Positions 53,816-62,336 of a stretch of DNA of 64,000 nt are shown in pieces. Within the stretch, counting starts at the first letter, position 1, and each line of letters starts with the position of its first letter. The notes beneath the pieces are model-generated. The model was given only the letters and a program-made list of their open reading frames with translations, did no database searches and had not been told where the DNA came from. The stretch is from Nitrospira_E sp052156535 (GTDB lineage: Bacteria > Nitrospirota > Nitrospiria > Nitrospirales > UBA8639): the NCBI RefSeq assembly GCF_052156535.1, contig NZ_JBQKUP010000044.1, forward strand, positions 186,001 to 250,000, given 5' to 3'. Position numbers and translations under genes: made by a program.

Positions 53816-55480
53816 TCAGGGAGGACTTTTCTTGGAGCGGCGGTAGCGACGGATGAGCGCGTTGGTCGAACTGTCATGCTTGAGCTGCGGGTCACCCGGG
53901 CTTTCCAGTTCTGCAAGCGTCCGTTTTGCCAGCACCTTGCCCAGTTCAACGCCCCATTGATCGAAAGAATCGATATCCCAGATTGTCCCTTGTGTGAAGA
54001 CGCTGTGTTCGTAGAGCGCGATCAACGCCCCGAGCGTTTCCGGCGTCAGACGCTCGGCAAGAATGGTGTTGGTCGGGCGATTGCCGTCAAACACGCGGTG
54101 CGGCACCAGCCAGCTTGGTATGCCGTCGGCTTTGACTTCCTCGGCGGTCTTACCGAAGGCCAACGCCTCAGTCTGTGCAAATAGATTTGCCATCAGCATG
54201 TCATGCTGATGGCCGATTGAATTCAAGGTTTGTGAAAAACCGATACAATCGCAGGGGATTAACTTTGTTCCCTGGTGGATCAGCTGGTAGAAGGAGTGTT
54301 GGCCGTTGGTGCCGGGTTCGCCCCAATAAATCGGAGCTGTCTGATACCTGACGCCTGCCCCTCCGAGTGTGACATGCTTGCCATTGCTCTCCATGGTCAA
54401 CTGCTGGAGATAGGCCGGGAAGCGCTTGAGGTAGTGGTCGTAGGGTAAGACCGCGACCGTCTCTGTCTTGAAGAAATTGTTATACCAGATGGTGAGGAGC
54501 CCCATGAGCACGGGCAGATTGCGGTCGAAGGGAGCCGTGCGGAAATGTTCATCCATCGCGTAAAAACCGTCCAGCATTGCTCGAAAGTGATCGGGGCCGA
54601 CGGCGAGCATGGTAGAAAGGCCGATGGCGGAATCCATCGAATACCTCCCGCCGACCCAGTCCCAGAACTCGAACATGTTTGCCGTGTCGATTCCAAACTT
54701 TGATACTTCTTCGGCATTGGTCGACACGGCCACAAAATGCTTGCGCACCGCTTGCTCGTGTCCGATCTGTCGCACACTCCGCGCGCGCGCGGTATGGGCG
54801 TTCGTCAGGGTTTCCAGCGTCGTGAAGGTCTTCGAACAGATGATGAAGAGCGTTTCTTCCGGGTTGAGGTTGCGTGTGGTTTCGGCAAAGTCGGTGCCGT
54901 CTACGTTCGAGATGAAGTGGAAGGTCATGTCGCGCTGGCTGTAATGACGCAGGGCTTCATAGGCCATCACCGGACCGAGGTCAGAGCCGCCGATGCCGAT
55001 ATTGACCACGTGGCGTATCCGCTTGCCGGTGTGTCCGCGCCACAGACCTTTGCGGACCTGGTGTGAGAATTCCGCCATGCGGTCGAGGACCCGATGCACC
55101 TCAGGGACGATATTGACACCATTAACGAGAATTTGTTTGGTCTCAGGCACGCGCAGAGCCGTGTGCAGAACGGCGCGTCTTTCTGTCACGTTGATCTCCT
55201 CACCACAGAACATGGCCGCGATGCGCTCACGCAGACCGCAGTCTTCGGCAAGCTGAAGCAGAAGGCCTAAAGTTTCGTCTGTGATACGATTTTTCGAATA
55301 GTCAAGGTAAATGCCGGCGGCTTCGGCAGTCAGGCGCTCGCCCCGGTCGGGATCGTCGGCAAAGAGCTGGCGCAAATGCAGACTATGGATCGTCTTATAA
55401 TGCGTGGCCAACGCTTTCCACGCGGGCCGCTTGGTCAACACCGCGCGAGCCCTGTGAGTGGTCGGTTTCATGCGGCTCAT
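53816..55480 (-). CDS. pgi: glucose-6-phosphate isomerase
   Basis: A 554-residue protein of the long (E. coli-like) Pgi type. Visible blocks: YLDYSKNRITDETL, GEEINVTERRAVLHTALRVP, VVNIGIGGSDLGPVMAYEAL, SNVDGTDFAETTRNL, ICSKTFTTLETLTNA, FEFWDWVGGRYSMDSAIGLS, the catalytic His region GTNGQHSFYQLIHQGTKLIP and the terminal Lys-containing FDQWGVELGKVLAKRTLAEL. It links glucose-6-phosphate and fructose-6-phosphate. The ATG at 55480 overlaps the stop of a 45-codon transaldolase remnant (ATGA); a second Met at 55471 is an alternative. Confidence 0.93.
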   Translation of the reverse strand: MSRMKPTTHRARAVLTKRPAWKALATHYKTIHSLHLRQLFADDPDRGERLTAEAAGIYLDYSKNRITDETLGLLLQLAEDCGLRERIAAMFCGEEINVTERRAVLHTALRVPETKQILVNGVNIVPEVHRVLDRMAEFSHQVRKGLWRGHTGKRIRHVVNIGIGGSDLGPVMAYEALRHYSQRDMTFHFISNVDGTDFAETTRNLNPEETLFIICSKTFTTLETLTNAHTARARSVRQIGHEQAVRKHFVAVSTNAEEVSKFGIDTANMFEFWDWVGGRYSMDSAIGLSTMLAVGPDHFRAMLDGFYAMDEHFRTAPFDRNLPVLMGLLTIWYNNFFKTETVAVLPYDHYLKRFPAYLQQLTMESNGKHVTLGGAGVRYQTAPIYWGEPGTNGQHSFYQLIHQGTKLIPCDCIGFSQTLNSIGHQHDMLMANLFAQTEALAFGKTAEEVKADGIPSWLVPHRVFDGNRPTNTILAERLTPETLGALIALYEHSVFTQGTIWDIDSFDQWGVELGKVLAKRTLAELESPGDPQLKHDSSTNALIRRYRRSKKSPP

Positions 55481-55614
55481 ACTGATGCGACCTGTATCAT
55501 CGTGGTGATTTTGGCGTGAATCTTGTCCATCAGATCATGCCAGGATTTGGCAAAGGCTGCCGTCCCTTCACGTTGGAGGTTTCGTGCAGGTGTCTCATTT
55601 TCATCTTCCGACAT
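55477..55614 (-). pseudogene. tal: transaldolase C-terminal remnant
   Basis: A 45-codon frame whose product reads ETPARNLQREGTAAFAKSWH followed by DLMDKIHAKI. This matches the last helix of long-type transaldolases, where a leucine, then Glu-Gly, a Phe and Ser-Trp-x-x-Leu-Leu close the protein. The rest of the roughly 370-residue enzyme is absent; an in-frame stop lies three codons upstream of the ATG. The stop overlaps the Pgi start, as expected for a former tal-pgi operon. Similarity is judged by eye over about 30 residues. Confidence 0.5.
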
Positions 55615-55616
55615 GA

Positions 55617-55712
55617 TCACTCATTGGTCCTAACATCGTGGATGTCGAGCGTACCAGGAAACAAAGTCTCTGAAAAGGGATCGTTCACAAGAAAAGGAGC
55701 CGATACTGCCAT
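55617..55712 (-). pseudogene. remnant of a HAD phosphatase paralogue
   Basis: About 30 codons that translate as MAVSAPFLVNDPFSETLFPG then TLDIHDV. The segment FLV-x-x-PF-x-E-x-L-x-PG-x-LD also occurs in the intact HAD gene 600 bp upstream (FLVDYPFAERLYPGALDLL), and the nucleotides can be aligned too (both contain GTCGAGCG and CCAGGA in the same spacing). No HAD catalytic motif is present, so this is a broken copy. Confidence 0.4.
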
Positions 55713-55989
55713 TTTTTTAAGTTTGGAGATATGGCTTATGAGAGGCATAGGGTGTGCCAAGAAAAATTGTGTAGCCTTCTGACGGTTCATCCCCGAGGGA
55801 TCATGATTCAAAACAGGAATGGGAACGGGGTTCATTTCCATGTTACCTGCGGGGGAATTCTGACTTATCGAAAGGGTGAGTAGATGAATAGATTCCCATG
55901 GATGAAACCCGATTGTCTACATTTGAAACCAACGCTTTAATTTGGGATGTAACGAAATTCCACACATGATCTTCCCTTCATGGCGTCTC

Positions 55990-56673
55990 CTATTCCGTAT
56001 GGCGGCCCATCAAGGCGGGAAGGTCATATTTGACCAGGTCGCCAATGCGCTCAACGGTAAGGTCGGCCGGGGGGTAGGCCTTGACGGTATTTTGATCCAG
56101 GGCGTAATGGCCCTGGCGGGGAAAGATCGTTCTCAGACGATCGCCCCAGACCTGTTTCATGGCTCCAAGAATGCGAAGCTTGTCGTCTATCATGATGTAA
56201 CGTCGAGCGGGATAACGCCGCTCAACATCCGCGAGCATGTGTTCCTTGTGCACGTAAATGAGCACCCGACCCTCGACGGCGTCCCATAATCCCGAGCGTT
56301 GGATCTTGCGGGGCTGAAAGACCACATCACCATCCGAAAGGATGACCGTTCGGCCCCAATGATCAAGATGAGCGAGAAGGTCGAGCGCCCCAGGATAGAG
56401 GCGTTCTGCAAACGGATAGTCAACCAGAAATGAAGACATCATCAGCAACCGCGGGTCATTCATGGTTTCGACACGGTAGCGTTGCAAAGCTCCCAGATAG
56501 TCCGCATAACCGAGATCCTTTCTCAATGCCTCAAAAATGTCCCAATATCGATCCCGGTTTTTCTCGCCAAACTCTTGCGAAAGATGATAGCTGAGGTCGG
56601 TGCCGATGTGGTCGTTATCCAATAGCGTATTATCTACATCCAATAAAAAGACCACTTCTTCCGGGACGGTCAT
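55990..56673 (-). CDS. HAD-superfamily hydrolase
   Basis: About 227 residues with HAD motif I FLLDVDNTLLDND, motif II VILSDGD, a motif III Lys (around VHKEHML) and motif IV YIMIDDKLRILGA. A helical cap sits between motifs I and II (LSQEFGEKNRDRYWDIFEAL, LGYADYLGALQRYRVETMND). The substrate is unknown; similar genes are often found with Tal and Pgi genes, suggesting a sugar phosphate. GGAGAGG lies about eight bases before the ATG at 56673; a longer frame to 56877 would overlap CydB and adds no domain. It follows CydB on the same strand. Confidence 0.82.
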   Translation of the reverse strand: MTVPEEVVFLLDVDNTLLDNDHIGTDLSYHLSQEFGEKNRDRYWDIFEALRKDLGYADYLGALQRYRVETMNDPRLLMMSSFLVDYPFAERLYPGALDLLAHLDHWGRTVILSDGDVVFQPRKIQRSGLWDAVEGRVLIYVHKEHMLADVERRYPARRYIMIDDKLRILGAMKQVWGDRLRTIFPRQGHYALDQNTVKAYPPADLTVERIGDLVKYDLPALMGRHTE

Positions 56674-56815
56674 GTTCTTATCCTCTCCGGCACGTCCGGC
56701 ATGGATGATGCCAATCTCCGTCTTTTTCGATGAGCGAATCTGCCTCTTACAGTTTCTACCTTCGTCAACAAGATCGTACAATTCCTCTGTGGGGTCTGTC
56801 CAACTCTCGGAGCAC

Positions 56816-57850
56816 TTAGTGTGCCCCAACCTTGACCTTCCCCCGAAACGCATGATGTGCGCAGGCTTGATAGGCAATGAGCAGAATGAATCCGATCAAA
56901 AACCACCAGAGTCCGGTTTGCAGGCCATAGACGCCGGCGGTAGCGTTGGTTACGGTCAGGCTATTGGCCGGATCGTTTGTCGCAATTAGGATATTCGGGT
57001 ATGACCCCCAGGCAGTGCTGGCCAGCATTGTCAGAATCAAGAGGCTCGTTGCGGAAAATGCTCCCGCATCCCAATTGCGCTTTCGTATCATGAGAGCCGA
57101 TAACAGCGTCGCTATACTGAGAACGGGGAAGACATATCCCATGGGATGGGCGGCATAGTTGAGGAAGAATAAGGGTTGGACAAAGGGAACGGAGGTCAGG
57201 GCCAGCCCGACCAGAATAACCACGGCCGATCCAGTTAGCCAGGCCACACGTCGTGCCCGGTTCCGCAACTGGCCCTCCGTTTTCATGGCCAGAAAATTGG
57301 CGCCGTGCATGGCGAGGATTGCTGCGCTTGTGGCTCCGATGAGAACGGTAAACCAATCCAGTATGCCCGGCTCCGGTCCGGTCATGAAATTTGTCCAGAG
57401 GGCCACGAAGAAATAGCCTTCGGGATTCAAGGGCACGCCGCGAATGAGGTTGCCCAAGGCCACGCCGAACACGACAGCAAGTAAGAGGCTCGCTCCGGCA
57501 AATGCCACGTCCCAAAACTGCCGCCACAGTGCGTGATCCACGTGCGAACGAAGTTCGAGTGCGAGTCCACGGGCAATCAGCAACCACAAGACCAGATGTA
57601 AGGCCAGATAAAAACCGCTGAACCCTGCCGAATAGGCTTTGGGAAAGGCAAAGAATAACAGACCCCCTGCAGCGATCAGCCACACTTCGTTGCCGTTCCA
57701 GATGGGGCCGATGGCAGCCAACGCCGCACGCCGGTCCGTTTCATTTTTCGCGACAAAGGCATAGACGATGCCCAGGCCGAAGTCGAAGCCGTCAAGGACA
57801 ACAAAGACAGCCAGCATCAACGTGACGGCAACATACCAGAAAGTTTCCAT
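56816..57850 (-). CDS. cydB: cytochrome bd-type oxidase subunit II
   Basis: A 344-residue membrane protein with about eight to nine helices. The start METFWYVAVTLMLAVFVVLD with GFDFGLG is the CydB signature. GPIWNGNEVWLIAAGGLLFF and PKAYSAGFSGFYLALHLVLW follow. It pairs with CydA, whose stop lies 11 bp upstream. The oxidase reduces O2 to water with quinol as donor and high O2 affinity, without proton pumping. Two hydrophobic C-terminal helices complete the protein. Confidence 0.94.
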   Translation of the reverse strand: METFWYVAVTLMLAVFVVLDGFDFGLGIVYAFVAKNETDRRAALAAIGPIWNGNEVWLIAAGGLLFFAFPKAYSAGFSGFYLALHLVLWLLIARGLALELRSHVDHALWRQFWDVAFAGASLLLAVVFGVALGNLIRGVPLNPEGYFFVALWTNFMTGPEPGILDWFTVLIGATSAAILAMHGANFLAMKTEGQLRNRARRVAWLTGSAVVILVGLALTSVPFVQPLFFLNYAAHPMGYVFPVLSIATLLSALMIRKRNWDAGAFSATSLLILTMLASTAWGSYPNILIATNDPANSLTVTNATAGVYGLQTGLWWFLIGFILLIAYQACAHHAFRGKVKVGAH

Positions 57851-57861
57851 CGTACCGGTTC

Positions 57862-59205
57862 CTAGGGCTTCGCAGATTCGGGGAGCGAGCTGGCCGGGCC
57901 ATGTCGTATTGTTTCAGCCATCAGGAATAAGAAAAGCAGTCCCAACCCAAGATAGATGCCGAGATACCCGAGCAACGTAAACAGGGCGTTTCCCGAATGG
58001 ACCAGCGGTGAGACACCATCAGCCGTACGAAGCAAGCCATACACCAGCCAGGGTTGGCGGCCGAGTTCGGCGGTCATCCATCCGGCCGTTGTGGCGATAT
58101 AGGGGAAAGGGGCGGAAAGCATGAGCAGCCAGAGCAGCCAGTTCGTGGTAAACAAACGTCCCCGCCAGAGCCAGAGCAACGACAGGCCCATGACTGATAC
58201 AAGCATGGTTCCGAGCATGGTCATCACATGGTAGGCATAGTAGAGCAGCGCGATGTTATCGGGCCACTCTGTGCGTGGAAATGCGTCGAGCCCTTTTACC
58301 GTGGCGTAGAGTTCGTCAAAGAGTACAAGACTCAAAGCATCCGGCACGACGAGCGGATTGTCGATTGTCATGGTTTCAATGTTCGGTTGCCCGATAAGCA
58401 CCATACCCGCGCCACGCTCGGTCTTGAAGAGCCCTTCGAATGCGGCGCCTTTGACCGGTTGGTGTTCAAAAACCTGTCTGGCGTTCTCGTGGCCGGTCGG
58501 GAAGATCATCAGCGCCGTGGCGATGGCGCCCGCCACCACGCCGGTGCGAAGGAAGGTCTTTGCAGACTTCACGTGCAGACCGGACAGAAGATAGAACGAA
58601 CCGATTGCCGCCATCACGAATGAGGCGGTCACGACGGCGGCCGTCATGTTATGAGCGAATTGCCAGACCAGATAAGGATTCGTGAGCAGACCGGAAAGAC
58701 TGTCGACGAACAACCGTCCGTCCGGGGCCACCGTATAGGCGACCGGATGTTGCATCCAGGCGTTTGTCGCCAGAATGAAATAGCCGGAAAGCCAGGATCC
58801 GAGAAACAGCATCAGCGATGCGGCCCATTGCACCCGCTGGCTGAATCGCCCCTCGCCGAATAACAGAATGCCGAGAAACGAGGATTCCAGAAAAAACGCA
58901 AACAGGCCTTCCATGGCCAGTGTCTGGCCGATCACCCCGCCGGCGAAATTCGAAAATTTCGCCCAATTAGTGCCGAACTGGAATTCCAAGGGAATGCCGG
59001 TCACAACACCAAAGGCAAAACTCAAGGCAAAGATTTTTGTCCAGAACCGGGCAACCTGATTGTAGTGGTCGTCCCCGGAAACGAGCGCACGGCTTCGCAG
59101 GTAAAGCAGCAGTAAGGCTAGCCCTATCGTCAATTGTGGAAAGAGATAATGAAATGTGACAGTGAAGGCAAATTGCAGGCGGTCGTAGAGTAGCGCGCTG
59201 GCCAT
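57862..59205 (-). CDS. cydA: cytochrome bd-type quinol oxidase subunit I (short Q-loop)
   Basis: About 447 residues with nine helices. The b595/d His region is at FAFTVTFHYLFPQLTIGLAL, the b558 ligands lie in the central helices (AMEGLFAFFLESSFLGILLF; AHNMTAAVVTASFVMAAIGS), and TAGWMTAELGRQPWLVYGLL is the GWxxxExGRQPW motif. The periplasmic Q-loop is short, as in CioA or the CydA of many non-enterobacteria. The ATG at 59205, with AAGGA ahead, is chosen; a frame to 59280 exists but adds a basic, non-membrane stretch. It leads the minus-strand block to CydB and HAD. Confidence 0.93.
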   Translation of the reverse strand: MASALLYDRLQFAFTVTFHYLFPQLTIGLALLLLYLRSRALVSGDDHYNQVARFWTKIFALSFAFGVVTGIPLEFQFGTNWAKFSNFAGGVIGQTLAMEGLFAFFLESSFLGILLFGEGRFSQRVQWAASLMLFLGSWLSGYFILATNAWMQHPVAYTVAPDGRLFVDSLSGLLTNPYLVWQFAHNMTAAVVTASFVMAAIGSFYLLSGLHVKSAKTFLRTGVVAGAIATALMIFPTGHENARQVFEHQPVKGAAFEGLFKTERGAGMVLIGQPNIETMTIDNPLVVPDALSLVLFDELYATVKGLDAFPRTEWPDNIALLYYAYHVMTMLGTMLVSVMGLSLLWLWRGRLFTTNWLLWLLMLSAPFPYIATTAGWMTAELGRQPWLVYGLLRTADGVSPLVHSGNALFTLLGYLGIYLGLGLLFLFLMAETIRHGPASSLPESAKP

Positions 59206-59294
59206 AAAAATTCCTTCGAACTGAACCGTGACGCCCCGAAACGAAAATCGTCCGGCTAAAGAACGTCTTCTAACAAGCAAGTCTCTCCCTCAAC

Positions 59295-59348
59295 CCTGTT
59301 GGCGTCGTAACACATCCAACAGGTAGAGTGGGGTGACCCAGTCCACTC
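59295..59348. repeat. two adjacent inverted repeats upstream of cydA
   Basis: CCTGTTGG (59295-59302) and CCAACAGG (59316-59323) form a perfect 8-bp stem with a 13-base loop. Directly next to it GAGTGG (59326-59331) and CCACTC (59343-59348) form a 6-bp stem. They lie about 90-140 bp before the cydA ATG, in its presumed promoter or 5' leader. They may be an operator or a leader structure. Confidence 0.4.
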
Positions 59349-59611
59349 CATACACAAACAGTTTGCCAAGATAAGGAGAGTATCTCCGAATTCAGATCCT
59401 GTCTGTCTTATTATCTGAAAAATTTACCCACATGAATCCATGTTGAGCGATTCAAAGAATGTCCGTCTGATTTATAGGGGTGAAGGTCCCTGTTCATTGT
59501 GGTGGGTGGAAAATTGTTTGATGGCTGGGAAGGGTTCATACAACAACCTTCCAATATGAAATAAATAAAGAGCCGTATTTGTTAGCGATCCATCAACGTC
59601 GTCTTAGGGTG
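59349..59611. other. rest of the 406-bp sthA-cydA gap, no gene seen
   Basis: AT-rich sequence without an open frame of note. No clear promoter hexamers were found on the minus strand. A near-palindrome TTGAGCGATTCAA (59443-59455) is discussed under rejected items. Confidence 0.35.
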
Positions 59612-61018
59612 CTATCCTATTTGTGAAAGTTTATTAAAAGCATTTAAGGCGGCTACCTTGTAACATTCCGCAAGAGTCGGATAATTGAAGATACGGTCAA
59701 GAAAATAATCCAGACCTCCCCCTAATTCCAGGACTGCTTGCCCGATATGGATGAGCTCCGTGGCACCAGTACCAATCACATGGACGCCGAGGAGCTTTCG
59801 GGTCTCACGATGAAACAGCATTTTGAGCAAGCCGCTGTCATCTCCCATAATTTGCCCGCGAGCGATTTCCTTATAGTGGGCAACCCCGGTTTCATAAGGA
59901 ATTTTTTTTTCGGTCAGCTCATGTTCATGTGCGCCGATCATGGAAATCTCAGGAATGGCGTAGATGCCGAAGGGAAAGTGTGTGTCCATGGGGCCGGCAC
60001 TGACCCCGAAGGCATGGCAGGCAGCCCGTCGACCTTGCGCGGCGGAGGTGGAGGCGAGACTGGGGAACCCGATCACGTCTCCGGCGGCGAAGATATGGGG
60101 GATCTGCGTTCGAAAAGCTTGATCGACCGCAATGCGTCCACGATTATCCGCCGTCAGGCCCGCAGCAGCTAGATTTAATCGATCGGTTGCGCCGATTCTC
60201 CCGGCAGAATACAGGACCATGTCGGACACAAGGCGCTTCCCTGACTCCAGTTGTATCACAGCTTGTTTGGGAGGACCTTCAGCAATGGTCAATTTTTCCA
60301 CGGTTTCTCCCAATCGGAAGGTCACATCCCGGTTTCTCATTTGATGAATGAGTTCCTCAACGATTTCGTTGTCCAGAAATTCCAGCAAACGCTCCCGTTT
60401 GTCCACCACGGTCACGTCGATTTCGAGTGCGGCAAACATTGACGCATACTCCATCCCGATCACGCCCCCGCCGACCACCACTAATTTTTTGGGCAAGGAT
60501 GTGAGGTGGACAATCTCGTCACTAGTGAAAATGATTTCACCATCCACGCCGGTACCAGGTGGTGGGGCGGCTACGGTTCCGACTGCAAGCAGAATATTCT
60601 CAGCCGTGACGGTTTTCGTCTCGTGTTCTGTGTGAATCACAAGGGTATGGGCGTCGGTGAAGGAGGCTTCGCCGGAAATAAGTTCGATATCATTCCTCCA
60701 GAGCTGGTCCTCCACGATGTCGACTTCGCGGTTTCTAACGAGTTGTACACGAGAAAATAATTGTTCCGCTGTGGGACGGTGCCGTTCCCGGTTTCTTGTC
60801 TGTTGGACAAACGGATGGTTGGTGGCCATGAAGGATAACACGGCCTCGCGTAGAGTTTTGCTGGGAATGGTCCCGAGTTCTATACACACGCCGCCCGCGC
60901 ACTGCTGACGTTCAACCACTCCCACTCGCTTCCTGAACTTGGCGGCTTGAATCGCCGCTCGTTGGCCTGCCGGGCCGCTGCCGATACATAAGAGATCAAA
61001 TTCGAATTGGTCACTCAT
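59612..61018 (-). CDS. sthA: soluble pyridine nucleotide transhydrogenase
   Basis: A 468-residue flavoprotein of the lipoamide-dehydrogenase fold. Motifs are DLLCIGSGPAGQRAAIQAAK (FAD), GGVCIELGTIPSKTLREAVL where the second redox Cys is replaced by Thr as in SthA, the NAD-binding KLVVVGGGVIGMEYASMFAA, the FAD end FAAGDVIGFPSLASTSAAQG, and the dimer domain (HVIGTGATELIHIGQAVLEL). The loss of the Cys pair separates it from lipoamide dehydrogenase. It interconverts NADH and NADPH in the cytoplasm. It precedes the cydA gene on the same strand. Confidence 0.92.
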   Translation of the reverse strand: MSDQFEFDLLCIGSGPAGQRAAIQAAKFRKRVGVVERQQCAGGVCIELGTIPSKTLREAVLSFMATNHPFVQQTRNRERHRPTAEQLFSRVQLVRNREVDIVEDQLWRNDIELISGEASFTDAHTLVIHTEHETKTVTAENILLAVGTVAAPPPGTGVDGEIIFTSDEIVHLTSLPKKLVVVGGGVIGMEYASMFAALEIDVTVVDKRERLLEFLDNEIVEELIHQMRNRDVTFRLGETVEKLTIAEGPPKQAVIQLESGKRLVSDMVLYSAGRIGATDRLNLAAAGLTADNRGRIAVDQAFRTQIPHIFAAGDVIGFPSLASTSAAQGRRAACHAFGVSAGPMDTHFPFGIYAIPEISMIGAHEHELTEKKIPYETGVAHYKEIARGQIMGDDSGLLKMLFHRETRKLLGVHVIGTGATELIHIGQAVLELGGGLDYFLDRIFNYPTLAECYKVAALNAFNKLSQIG

Positions 61019-61300
61019 TTGAAAAGAAATAAATCAAAATATATTTGATGCCGTGTGCAAGGATGATATCCGGATATTACGGGGCATCCTGGATGTAAAC
61101 ACAGAATGGGGAAGAGTCTCAAGCCTTTTTACTCTGCCATTCCCCTCAATGCGAAAGGACTGATCCCTCACGACACGCTGATTACGGTTGTACGCCTATC
61201 GCCCGGTTGGGGATGCTGTCCATCCTCCTTTGGCTCATGCCGGTATTTGTCCCCATCACGGCCTGGAAAATGCCATCTCTATAATTGTCCCCTTAAATCA

Positions 61301-61834
61301 TTAGCATTGAGGATGCCCCTTGTTCGTATATCGTATGGCGATACCGGTTAATGACGTGACGGTATAATCGTAGGGAAGGGCTACGCCTCCAACATACCCC
61401 ATGCCCCATGGGCCGTAGGGCCCCCCATATCCCCAACCGGGGTAGCCATAGGCTCCCATTCCCCAGGGTCCACCCATCACCATGGGGCTTTGGTACCTGA
61501 TGCTATGCTCCACATGCTTTTCAGGCTTGGTAAACACTACGGCATCACTGCCTAATGAAGCTGCCTTTTTAAGAATGTCGATCTGCCAGGTGGCATAACT
61601 ATCTGACTCACTACCTTCCATGCTCAATTGAGCAATGCTGATGTGTGAACAGAAAGGCTCCCGGTCTAAAATTCTAACGCTCTGCCATGAAGATTTGGCC
61701 GGAAAGGTCTGAGAGGTGAGGAGAAGTGTGTTGACGGACGTACACCCGGCCATGAATATTCCGAAACCGAGGAACCCCATAAAAACCATGTCCAACCCCG
61801 TAGGTGATTTCTTGATGGCATGGCGTTGACTCAT
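61301..61834 (-). CDS. lipoprotein with Gly/Tyr/Pro-rich segment
   Basis: A 177-residue protein with a lipoprotein signal (MGFLGFGIFMAGC), a folded middle (WQSVRILDREPFCSHISIAQ; WQIDILKKAASLGSDAVVFT) and a Gly/Tyr/Pro/Trp/Met-rich stretch of about 40 residues (GGPWGMGAYGYPGWGYGGPY onwards) before a final beta segment (VTSLTGIAIRYTNK). The middle part resembles the small DUF4156/YajI-type domain by its ALGSDAVV-like motif, but this is only a guess. Cleavage before Cys is likely. Confidence 0.7.
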   Translation of the reverse strand: MSQRHAIKKSPTGLDMVFMGFLGFGIFMAGCTSVNTLLLTSQTFPAKSSWQSVRILDREPFCSHISIAQLSMEGSESDSYATWQIDILKKAASLGSDAVVFTKPEKHVEHSIRYQSPMVMGGPWGMGAYGYPGWGYGGPYGPWGMGYVGGVALPYDYTVTSLTGIAIRYTNKGHPQC

Positions 61835-62336
61835 GGAAGGTACCGCTCAAGTATGTGGCTTTCTGTCATCAGGTGACCTCTTCAATGGTATTCCGTTGTC
61901 GGGGATATCCTTTAAGGCGTATCCGACATTGGTTTTCATACCTGCGCCATGCAGGCTTTAACTCATGGTGCCCGCAGGGAGGTTCCTGAACTTGTCATAA
62001 CTTGGCCTCCGCATATCGTAAATGTTCAAGTTGAGGATTCCCTTGTTCCATGTGCCGGGTTCACCCTTGAAGATCAAGTACTCGCAAATCATGAATGACA
62101 GTGGGATTTGTACAGGGAGTTTATGGAAAAAATCTATCCGTTTTTTGATGCCATTCAGGTTGATGGTCAATTCACCAATGCGTTCTTCCAGAGCACTGAG
62201 GATGGATCGTATAGGCTGAACATCTGCGAGTGCCGCCCGGTTCCCATTCCCGTGATGATTGACGCCAAAACCACCAAAAGTACCTTTGTCTCCTTGCCGC
62301 ATAGGCCATTTCCAGTTGACCAGGGGTGAGGGTGGG
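61835..62336. other. gap of about 500 bp without a supported gene
   Basis: Opposing open frames (61958-62302 minus, 62108-62329 plus) cover the same DNA, neither with a ribosome site or a known family. Their mutual overlap means at most one could be real. No repeats or hairpins of note were found. Confidence 0.35.

Noticed and set aside
52745..54184. A 479-codon plus-strand open frame running antisense to alsS and pgi.
   Set aside because: It covers parts of two well-supported minus-strand genes, has no ribosome site, and its translation resembles no protein. Its length reflects GC-rich codon structure on the opposite strand.
59443..59455. TTGAGCGATTCAA upstream of cydA, similar to an FNR site.
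   Set aside because: An FNR box needs TTGAT, four bases, ATCAA (14 bp). This one is 13 bp with the half-sites one base too close.
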